A DNA stretch of 64,000 nt, taken from NCBI GenBank assembly GCA_937892905.1, contig CALBHS010000177.1, positions 48,878-112,877 of the forward strand, given 5' to 3'. This document shows, piece after piece, positions 58,299-64,000 of the stretch (positions within the stretch are counted from its first letter, which is position 1; the number at the start of each line of letters is the position of its first letter). The notes under the pieces were generated by a model. That model searched no databases. It was not told the DNA's origin and worked only from the letters and a program-made list of their open reading frames with translations. The position numbers and the translations under genes are program-made. Origin of the DNA: CAG-488 sp003486665 (GTDB lineage: Bacteria > Bacillota > Clostridia > Oscillospirales > Acutalibacteraceae).

Positions 58299-59609
58299 TC
58301 AAAAACCTCCCTTGACAGCGATCTTGGTGATATCGTCAGTTGTGAAATAACGTGCGGTCGTATATGTACGAAGCTTGTTGGAGCAAGTGATAACATTGCT
58401 CGTATCGCCGCCGCAAAGCGGGTTGTTCATATACATAAGCGGGCAGATGCAGGAAATGTTGATGCCGAAGCCGATAAGCTTGTTGTAAGCGGCACTGTTT
58501 TCCTTCTTGAATCTGTCGAGAACCTCAGGAGCAGTCGTCATAACCGTGCGAAGACCAACCTTTGTCTTGCCCTGCTTCTTAAGCTCTTTCTCAAATCTGT
58601 CTGTCCATTCGCCGAGCTGAGCATATGAAAGGTGAGGACAACCGATGAAGCAAAGCTTCGGAGCTGCGCCCTTATCTTTCCACATAACAGGATAGTTCTT
58701 GTAAACTCTCTCAAGCTCTGCATCGTCAATAACATAGGTCTGAGCGCCCTCAGCGATAAGGCTTTCGCCCTGCTCAACAGCTTCGGGAGTGAGATTTTCA
58801 ATATGATAGAGTCCGACCGCACCGTTTGAAGCGGTTGCTGCGCCGAAATCCTTAAGATATGCCTTTGCATCATCGGTAAGCTCTGTGCCGATCCACTTGT
58901 CAAGACCCTTGACATAAGGAACGTCTTCCATAACCTTCATACCGATTGCCGAACCGAGAACCTGAGCCTCAGGAATCTTTGTGGTTTTAACCTCAATGAT
59001 CCACTTTGCTTTTCTTCCCTCATCCGTAAGGAGATCAAACTCAGGAACCTTGCCGAGAATTGAACCGAACAGCTCAATGATACCCGAATTACGGTTACAT
59101 CTTGCACCGAGAACGGAGTTTGCAAATACAACAGCCGAGCTTTCTGCCCAGGAAAGGATGTCACCCTTCTTCGGTGTGTTGCCAACCTCGTCAAAATAGC
59201 AAGCACAGGTAAATGATTTATCACTCTTGAGTCCGAGCTTGTTAAGCTGAACCTCGTAGGAATCCTGCATACCGTAAAGGATCTTATTGAAGATCAGCTT
59301 CTGGAGCGGATTGCACTTTACGTTTGCGTAGTCAATAGGTCTGGGGTCAACGGTAAATCCCTCGTCAACCTTGAGTCCTCCCTTGATAAGCTCATCCATA
59401 ATGGAGAACACGGGCTTGAGAACTGAAATTCCGAAGCTTGTAACGAGATGTCCTTTTCCGTTTACGGGAACAAACTTCTCTGCTCCGAAAGCGTCACCGT
59501 AAAGAACAAGGGTTTTCATAACCTTTGCCATTACTTCGCCCTTTGAGCCGTGAAGAATTTCTTTTTCCTCGTCTGTCAGCTTCATTTTGTAGCTGAAGTT
59601 TTCATTCAT
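58299..59609 (-). CDS. Aconitase X catalytic subunit (DUF521)
   Basis: 436 aa. A dehydratase with an iron-sulfur or mononuclear iron centre. It opens KLTDEEKEILHGSKGEVMAK; Cys-bearing motifs include VLGARCNRNSG and INISCICPLMYMNNPLC, plausible cluster ligands, and AESSAVVFANSVLGARCNRN is the family core. No proline racemase or mevalonate genes are adjacent, so the substrate is undecided. The ATG at 59609 has AAAGGAGG ahead; the open frame upstream reaches into the leader. Confidence 0.88.
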   Translation of the reverse strand: MNENFSYKMKLTDEEKEILHGSKGEVMAKVMKTLVLYGDAFGAEKFVPVNGKGHLVTSFGISVLKPVFSIMDELIKGGLKVDEGFTVDPRPIDYANVKCNPLQKLIFNKILYGMQDSYEVQLNKLGLKSDKSFTCACYFDEVGNTPKKGDILSWAESSAVVFANSVLGARCNRNSGIIELFGSILGKVPEFDLLTDEGRKAKWIIEVKTTKIPEAQVLGSAIGMKVMEDVPYVKGLDKWIGTELTDDAKAYLKDFGAATASNGAVGLYHIENLTPEAVEQGESLIAEGAQTYVIDDAELERVYKNYPVMWKDKGAAPKLCFIGCPHLSYAQLGEWTDRFEKELKKQGKTKVGLRTVMTTAPEVLDRFKKENSAAYNKLIGFGINISCICPLMYMNNPLCGGDTSNVITCSNKLRTYTTARYFTTDDITKIAVKGGF

Positions 59610-59712
59610 AGGGTTTATCCTCCTTTTATCCTCATAAGTCACCGACGCGGCAGACTTATTATTTCCGAATCGAACCTCCGCCGCTTGCGTTAGCAGAAGC
59701 CGTATATTCTTA
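59610..59712 (-). promoter_or_regulatory. Structured 5' leader of the aconitase X operon
   Basis: About 100 nt. A perfect 7-bp stem ATAAGTC / GACTTAT (59634-59640 with 59653-59659) sits 12 nt ahead of the ribosome site, and its loop contains GCCGC, which can pair with GCGGC about 30 nt upstream to give a pseudoknot. No T-run, so any control would be on translation. No known riboswitch class recognised. Confidence 0.4.
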
Positions 59713-59717
59713 ATATA

Positions 59718-59746
59718 ATTATATATTAAAACTTATCTCATTTCAA
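59718..59746 (-). promoter_or_regulatory. Sigma-A promoter of the aconitase X operon
   Basis: Minus strand TTGAAA (59741-59746), 17-nt spacer, TATAAT (59718-59723). Confidence 0.8.
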
Positions 59747-59804
59747 GAGTTTGTTAAAGATTTGACTAAAAAAGAGTGCGTTTATTTTTGGTTAATATGA
59801 TTAA

Positions 59805-59843
59805 GGCAATACCACACAACTGAGAGGAACGGTTCTGCCTTAA
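59805..59843. repeat. 39-bp imperfect palindrome, copy 2
   Basis: AAGGCAATACC and GGTTCTGCCTT arms; same length and 29/39 identity with the reverse complement of the element at 41278-41316. It lies between the aconitase X promoter and the cdd terminator. Confidence 0.6.
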
Positions 59844-59844
59844 A

Positions 59845-59884
59845 AAAGCCTGCCCCTTTAAATCAAATAATAGGGACAGGCTTT
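59845..59884 (-). terminator. Terminator of the cysK-cdd unit
   Basis: Stem AAAAGCCTG.CCCT / AGGG.CAGGCTTTT with one mismatch and a 14-nt loop; the minus-strand product is followed by TTAAGGC and the plus-strand product by ATAAT. Stem quality is high, the T-tract short. Confidence 0.7.
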
Positions 59885-59897
59885 TATAATCAAAAAT

Positions 59898-60308
59898 TTA
59901 TTTCTCAATGTTTTTCGGTGTAAATGCTTCGGGAAGAAGCTCCTTAAGGGAATACTTTTTATATGAATCTGCTCCGGTTACAACAAGAATAGCGAAATCC
60001 GGGGAGCAAAACTCCGCCATGACCTGACGGCATACTCCGCACGGAGGAAAGGCACCGCTTATAACTCCGTCCTTGCCGCCGACAACAGCAATTGCGTCGA
60101 AATTTCTTTCACCCGAAGAAATCGCATTAAAGAAAGCTACTCTCTCGGCACAGACGGTCGGGGAATATGCAGCATTTTCAATGTTGCATCCGCTATATAC
60201 CTTTTTGCTGTCGGTCAGCAGCGCCGCACCGACCTTATAGCCTGAATACGGGACATATGCGTTTTTCATTGCGTCAATCGCCGCTTTGCAAAGCTCTTTT
60301 TCGTCCAT
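59898..60308 (-). CDS. cdd: Cytidine deaminase
   Basis: 136 aa, the short tetrameric form. Converts cytidine/deoxycytidine to uridine. NIENAAYSPTVCAERVAFFN has the first zinc Cys and catalytic Glu; FPPCGVCRQVMAEF the other two zinc Cys. N-terminal AYVPYSGYKVGAALLT is typical. 21 nt after cysK, likely cotranscribed. Confidence 0.96.
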   Translation of the reverse strand: MDEKELCKAAIDAMKNAYVPYSGYKVGAALLTDSKKVYSGCNIENAAYSPTVCAERVAFFNAISSGERNFDAIAVVGGKDGVISGAFPPCGVCRQVMAEFCSPDFAILVVTGADSYKKYSLKELLPEAFTPKNIEK

Positions 60309-60329
60309 AACAACACCTCATTGAAAAAA

Positions 60330-61256
60330 TCAATCAAACAAAACCGTGCTGAAATATCTCTCTCCTGTATCCGGAAGAACAGTCACTACCGTTTTTCCTT
60401 CGCCAAGCTCTTTGGCAAGGCGAAGCGCAGCCGTGACATTTGTTCCGCTTGAAATACCGCAAAGAATTCCCTCTTCGCGAATAAGTCTGCGTGAGGTTTC
60501 GATCGCTTCCTCGTCCGTTACGATATCAATATGCTCATAAATATGTGTATTCAGATTTTTCGGAATAAGTCCGTCACCGATTCCCATTTGCAAATGAGTT
60601 CCAATGCTTCCGCCTGAAAGAATTGCGGCATTTTCAGGCTCAACTGCCCAGATGTGAATATCGGGATACTTTGCCTTGAGCGTTTCTCCGATACCGCTGA
60701 GCGTTCCGCCGGTGCCGACGCCCGAACAGAATCCGTCAATCGGTTTGCCGACCTGTTCGATTATCTCCTGCGCGGTGTGGCTTTTATGAACCATCGGATT
60801 GGCAGGATTTTCAAACTGCTGGGGAATCCAAACATTTTCATCCTCCTCAGCCATGCGGAGCGCAGTTTGCAGGCATTCATTAATACACTTGCCGATATCG
60901 CCGTCATCATGAACCAGCACAAGCTCGGCTCCGTAAGCCTTAACAAGCTTGCGGCGCTCCTCGCTGACCGAGTCGGGCATAATTATACGAACATGATAGC
61001 CTCGAACCGCTCCTATAAGAGCAAGTCCTATACCCTGATTGCCGCTTGTCGGCTCAACAATAATTGTTTTCGAATTTATTATTCCCTTTTTTTCTGCGTC
61101 ACAAATCATATTATAAGCAGTTCGTGTTTTGATTGAACCGCCGATATTTACGCCCTCGTACTTAACAAGCACCTCTGCGCTGCCTTCGGGTACAATTTTT
61201 GACAGTCGAATCATTGGTGTATGCCCGATTGCGTCAAGAACATTTGAATAAACCAA
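60330..61256 (-). CDS. cysK: Cysteine synthase (O-acetylserine sulfhydrylase type)
   Basis: 308 aa PLP enzyme making cysteine from O-acetylserine and sulfide. The PLP lysine is K43 in GVNIGGSIKTRTAYNMI, a variant of the usual NPGGSVKDR loop. PTSGNQGIGLALIGAVRGYH binds substrate carboxylate, GVGTGGTLSGIGETLK the PLP phosphate. The divergence at the lysine loop leaves room for another acceptor such as O-phosphoserine. Starts at TTG with GGAGG ahead. Second sulfur gene in the window besides metY. Confidence 0.92.
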   Translation of the reverse strand: MVYSNVLDAIGHTPMIRLSKIVPEGSAEVLVKYEGVNIGGSIKTRTAYNMICDAEKKGIINSKTIIVEPTSGNQGIGLALIGAVRGYHVRIIMPDSVSEERRKLVKAYGAELVLVHDDGDIGKCINECLQTALRMAEEDENVWIPQQFENPANPMVHKSHTAQEIIEQVGKPIDGFCSGVGTGGTLSGIGETLKAKYPDIHIWAVEPENAAILSGGSIGTHLQMGIGDGLIPKNLNTHIYEHIDIVTDEEAIETSRRLIREEGILCGISSGTNVTAALRLAKELGEGKTVVTVLPDTGERYFSTVLFD

Positions 61257-61455
61257 AATTATTCCTCCGATGTTAAGATATGCTGAATAGCTTACAATAA
61301 CATAATATTAAATATAAGCCCACAAGGGACTATTTTATCACAATATGCCGCATATGGCAACTTGTTTATTTACAAAATTTTTCAGTTGTATTTTTGAAAA
61401 TAACGCAAAAGATATAATTGCAAACGCAAATGAATTGCGAAGGGGTGAAATGCAA
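61257..61455. other. Intergenic region between divergent cysK and the SASP gene
   Basis: AT-rich, 199 nt. No convincing sigma-A promoter for cysK and no clear sigma-G consensus for the spore gene could be fixed by eye. CGCAA / TTGCG (61425-61429 with 61435-61439) forms a 5-bp hairpin directly ahead of the SASP ribosome site. Confidence 0.4.
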
Positions 61456-61650
61456 ATGTCAAGCAGCAAGAAGAATGTTGTTCCTCAGGCAAGAGAGGCT
61501 CTCGATCGTTTCAAGATGGAGGCAGCTGCCGAGGTAGGTGTAAACCTTTCTAACGGTTACAACGGTGATCTCACATCTAAGCAGGCAGGTTCTGTCGGCG
61601 GTCAGATGGTTAAGAAGATGATCGAATCCTATGAGAAGAACATGAAATAA
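61456..61650 (+). CDS. Alpha/beta-type small acid-soluble spore protein
   Basis: 64 aa. SASPs coat and protect DNA in the dormant spore core. The sequence has the family pattern ALDRFKMEAAAEVGVNLSNG (germination-protease region) and DLTSKQAGSVGGQMVKKMIE. The second ATG (61456, AGGGGTG 8 nt ahead) is chosen; the ATG two codons upstream is too close to the ribosome site. Expected to be expressed in the forespore under sigma-G. Direct evidence that the organism belongs to an endospore-forming lineage. Confidence 0.94.
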   Translation: MSSSKKNVVPQAREALDRFKMEAAAEVGVNLSNGYNGDLTSKQAGSVGGQMVKKMIESYEKNMK

Positions 61651-61690
61651 CCTTTCATGAATTCACATCCACACGAATAGTCAACAAAAT

Positions 61691-61724
61691 GGGAGCGTTT
61701 TCAACCACGGTTGAAGGCGCTCCC
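61691..61724 (+). terminator. Hairpin after the SASP gene
   Basis: GGGAGCG..TTCAACC / GGTTGAA.GCGCTCCC, 14 or more pairs with a 3-nt loop. Plus-strand sequence after it is GAAATATC, without a T-run, so it may be a stabilising 3' end or only a partial terminator. Confidence 0.5.
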
Positions 61725-61834
61725 GAAATATCCGGTTATATATCAATTGATTTTATCTTTCGGCGCAAATAGTTTTCCGAAGCAATGTAATTAATTCTGT
61801 AAGAAGAAAACATTTCTTGTATTAAATGAAAAAA

Positions 61835-61854
61835 CTCCCGGATTTCTCCGGGAG
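61835..61854 (-). terminator. Terminator of the secreted-protein gene
   Basis: Perfect 7-bp stem CTCCCGG / CCGGGAG with a 6-nt loop; the minus-strand product is followed by TTTTTTCATTT, 21 nt after the stop. Confidence 0.85.
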
Positions 61855-61875
61855 CCCGTTATTCGGAAGTCAGAA

Positions 61876-63660
61876 TCAGAAATCGAAGGAAGCAAATGTT
61901 CCGTTGCTCTGATTGAAGATGTTCCATGTCTTCTTAAGACCTACCTTGCCGATAGCGCTGTGGTTACCAACAGAAACGTTGAGGATACCGTAGATATCCG
62001 CATGACCGCTGATGTCGATCTTACCGTCTGTGTTTGAACCTGCAGCAAGCTCCTTGAGGTAGTCAACAGGAATTGTAAGAGATGACTTGATAACTACGTT
62101 ACCGTCTGCATCAACATACTTAGCCTGTGCATTAACGTTAGCACCGATACCGCCCTCAACGCATACGTCTACGATAGCGTAGCCGTAAAGACCGAGAGAT
62201 ACATCAAGACCAAGACGAAGCTCGAACTGACCATAGATGTTAACCTGACGATCAACAACTGTTGAATCGTTAATAGTGCTTACCTTATTGTTGATGATCT
62301 CAACACCGTGCATTTCCTGAGAAGTAACAACGATTTCCATTCTGCCGTTTACATCAATGTTAAGAAGAACGTCGAATGTAACGGTGAGCGGAGTTGAACC
62401 GAGAGGAAGTGTGAAAGTGAAGAGCTTGATGGATGTTGAATCAAGCTTATTGAGAGCATACTTGTTAACAGCCTTAGCCCAGAAGCTGTCGCCTGAGAGC
62501 TTCTCGCCTACAGTAGTAACTTCGTCACCGAAAGTCTTTGCGTAGGAACCTGAGATAGCTGTTGTATCCTTAAGATCATAGTTGAACTTAAGATATACTT
62601 CGTTGAAGTTAAGCTTTGCGATGTTTACATCAGCCTTAGCGTCAACAGTGAGGTTTGTAAGCTCATAAGCCTTTGAAAGTGTAACGCCGTCGCAAACGCC
62701 CTTAGAAACTGAGAAGTTGAGGCCTGTATCTGTGATCTTAGCCTTAACCTTGAAGCCCTTTACAGAGAAGCTAACGTTAGCAAGCTTCTTGAGAGTCTTC
62801 ATGATGTCATCCTTAGAGATGGCATTTGTATCAAGGTAACCGTCTGAAAGAATCTCGCCGTTACCGTCAGCGATCATAGATGTTGCAAAGTCAACATCAG
62901 ATGAGCCTTCGTAGTCGATCTTCTCGATAACGTCCTCGATAGCAACCTCAGAGTTAGAAACTACCTTCTCGCCGTCAACAACGTCGATAGCCTCTACCTT
63001 GTAAGCTGCGCCTGTGAAGATAGCGTCAGACTGCTCAACAACATAAACGTCGCCTACTGCAAGATCAGAGCTTGCGGGAACAACGATGCTGTCGCCTGAA
63101 ACAGTGTAGTCGGAAACCGTCTTAACACCGTCAGCGAGAACGAGCTTCTGAGTGCTTTCGTCAACTGAACCACGAAGTTCAACAGCCTTTGCGATAGCTG
63201 CTGTTACGTCGTCAGCTGCCATTGCGCCGAGTCCGAGCTTGTTGGAAGCATCAAGCTTAATGATGCCTGCATCAACAGCTGCAGAAACCTTTGCAACGTA
63301 CTTAATCTGTGTAGCATTCTCGATAACGGTTGTTGTTTCGTCAACCTTAACGCCTGATGCGTTAACGAGAACTGTTGCTACAATTTCCGGAGTAACGGCC
63401 TTTGTAACGTCGATTGTATCAAAATCAACGAGAACGTTATTACTATACGCTGCCGCAACAGCTGCATAATACTCGTTTTCCGGCTTAACACCACAGATTT
63501 CACCTGTGACATCGCCTGCATGATAATCGAACGCTTCATCAACCTGCTCCAAGAATGCGCCTGTTTCAACCGTCTTTGTACCCGGCCATACGAATCCGGG
63601 GAAGATGCTGGTCATAACAAGCATAACAATGGAAACGATGATTGAAATGATCTTGGTCAT
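61876..63660 (-). CDS. Large secreted beta-rich protein of unknown function
   Basis: 594 aa. Signal peptide 1-26 (TKIISIIVSIVMLVMTSIFP). Residues about 60-170 are Ala/Val-rich with a weak SLH-like feel (AVAAAYSNNVLVDFDTIDVT, AAVDAGIIKLDASNKLGLG). The remainder alternates hydrophobic strands (VNIAKLNFNEVYLKFNYDL, FTFTLPLGSTPLTVTFDVLL, GLDVSLGLYGYAIVDVCVEG), suggesting beta-helix or beta-sandwich repeats. Ends in TFASFDF. ATG 63660 with AAAAGGAGG ahead is the start. Own promoter and a structured leader resembling a yybP-ykoY riboswitch; function not assigned. Confidence 0.75.
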   Translation of the reverse strand: MTKIISIIVSIVMLVMTSIFPGFVWPGTKTVETGAFLEQVDEAFDYHAGDVTGEICGVKPENEYYAAVAAAYSNNVLVDFDTIDVTKAVTPEIVATVLVNASGVKVDETTTVIENATQIKYVAKVSAAVDAGIIKLDASNKLGLGAMAADDVTAAIAKAVELRGSVDESTQKLVLADGVKTVSDYTVSGDSIVVPASSDLAVGDVYVVEQSDAIFTGAAYKVEAIDVVDGEKVVSNSEVAIEDVIEKIDYEGSSDVDFATSMIADGNGEILSDGYLDTNAISKDDIMKTLKKLANVSFSVKGFKVKAKITDTGLNFSVSKGVCDGVTLSKAYELTNLTVDAKADVNIAKLNFNEVYLKFNYDLKDTTAISGSYAKTFGDEVTTVGEKLSGDSFWAKAVNKYALNKLDSTSIKLFTFTLPLGSTPLTVTFDVLLNIDVNGRMEIVVTSQEMHGVEIINNKVSTINDSTVVDRQVNIYGQFELRLGLDVSLGLYGYAIVDVCVEGGIGANVNAQAKYVDADGNVVIKSSLTIPVDYLKELAAGSNTDGKIDISGHADIYGILNVSVGNHSAIGKVGLKKTWNIFNQSNGTFASFDF

Positions 63661-63682
63661 GTCAATTCCTCCTTTTAAATTT

Positions 63683-63785
63683 TGAGGTCTGAGCATCAGT
63701 TCCACGGCTGAAAAGTGGTATAACGTTAGTACCGCTTTAAAGTTAAGCTATCCGAAGACAGCAACCCTGGTAAATACTCCCCTCA
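63683..63785 (-). promoter_or_regulatory. Candidate yybP-ykoY-like (manganese) riboswitch
   Basis: Starts at the predicted transcription start. The closing stem is TGAGG (63781-63785) with CCTCA (63683-63687); TGAGGGGAGTA at the 5' side and AGACCTCA at the 3' side correspond to the AAGGGGAGTA and AGACCTT ends of the yybP-ykoY consensus. Inside are a GCTGTC-TTCG-GATAGC hairpin, AAAG.GGTA / TACC.CTTT and TCAG / CTGA stems. Length 103 nt matches the class. The internal loop residues that bind Mn2+ could not be aligned, so the class is tentative. Confidence 0.5.
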
Positions 63786-63791
63786 CTATGA

Positions 63792-63820
63792 ATTATAATA
63801 GCTCTATCGGCATTTTGCAA
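63792..63820 (-). promoter_or_regulatory. Sigma-A promoter of the secreted-protein gene
   Basis: Minus strand TTGCAA (63815-63820), 17-nt spacer, perfect TATAAT (63792-63797), just ahead of the leader RNA. Confidence 0.85.
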
Positions 63821-64000
63821 GTATTTTTTTATATTTATTGGAAAATTTTATCTATTTTTGAAAATGTCGCTAAATATTGTGGTCAAACTTGTGCAAAATA
63901 CAATTTTAACGGTGTTTTTAACAAAAAATCTATATTGTCTAAATTGTGAACAAGTCCATAAAAAATGGACAATAGAAAAAACAGACCTTCTATGGTAGAA
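63821..64000. other. AT-rich non-coding right end
   Basis: No gene or promoter on the plus strand could be supported. GTCCAT / ATGGAC around 63953-63968 forms a 6-bp hairpin with an A-rich loop near the edge. Likely the intergenic region of a gene outside the window. Confidence 0.4.

Noticed and set aside
59660..59700. tRNA T-arm-like string GGTTCGATTC in the aconitase X leader
   Set aside because: The flanking bases do not form a T-stem and no acceptor, D or anticodon arm is present.

Overview
The window looks like a chromosomal segment of a low-to-moderate GC, spore-forming gut-type Clostridia, most likely Oscillospiraceae/Ruminococcaceae. The evidence is an alpha/beta-type small acid-soluble spore protein, a zinc-type S14 inside a complete S10-spc-alpha ribosomal operon running rpsJ to rplQ with secY-adk-map-infA-rpmJ, a type I dockerin on a secreted GH25 lysozyme, and Gram-positive style exopolysaccharide regulators (CpsB/CpsC-D). 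Sigma-A promoters (TTGACA / 17 nt / TATAAT, often with an extended -10 TGn) and strong Shine-Dalgarno sites are easy to see. No rRNA, tRNA, CRISPR, prophage or insertion sequence was found.

Layout. 1-2510: tail of a MerR/GyrI-type effector-domain gene; a promoter, a 29-codon cysteine-containing leader ORF and an intrinsic terminator ahead of an O-acetylhomoserine sulfhydrylase gene; then a small membrane-protein gene behind its own attenuator-like hairpin. 2543-8946 (minus strand): a secreted PHP-domain protein, then a housekeeping run hemW-M24 peptidase-efp-acidic zinc protein-Nudix-maf-small membrane protein. 9046-24590 (minus): the ribosomal superoperon with a leader of about 300 nt. 24630-28560: terminators, the decayed 3' end of an XRE regulator gene, a GPH-type sugar/cation symporter and lepA. 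28562-40762 (minus): an exopolysaccharide operon with a CapD-like dehydratase, a phosphoglycosyl transferase, two GT4 enzymes, EpsG-like polymerase, pyruvyltransferase-like protein, GH88/105-like protein, CpsB phosphatase, a fused Wzz/BY-kinase with an extraordinary Gly-Tyr tail, and a DegT aminotransferase. No flippase lies in the cluster.

40897-53143 (plus): a small protein of unknown function, then the glycogen operon glgB-glgC-glgD-glgA, which continues into four further co-directional genes: a histidine-phosphatase-fold protein lacking the catalytic histidine, a beta-propeller plus alpha/alpha-toroid fusion, a FAD-dependent oxidoreductase and an exported metallophosphoesterase. 53157-61256 (minus): TRIC channel, cytosolic phosphoesterase, GH25-dockerin protein with a recent 318-bp tandem duplication, a membrane protein, the two-subunit aconitase X with a structured leader, cytidine deaminase and cysteine synthase. 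61456-64000: the spore SASP gene and a large secreted protein behind a promoter plus a structured leader that resembles the yybP-ykoY (manganese) riboswitch.

The most rewarding leads are the leader-peptide attenuator before the sulfur gene, the extended glycogen operon with its pseudo-phosphatase and propeller-toroid protein, the leader RNAs upstream of the DUF2798, aconitase X and secreted-protein genes, the Gly-Tyr tailed tyrosine kinase, and a 39-bp palindromic repeat present twice. All calls are by reading; no database or folding computation was possible.
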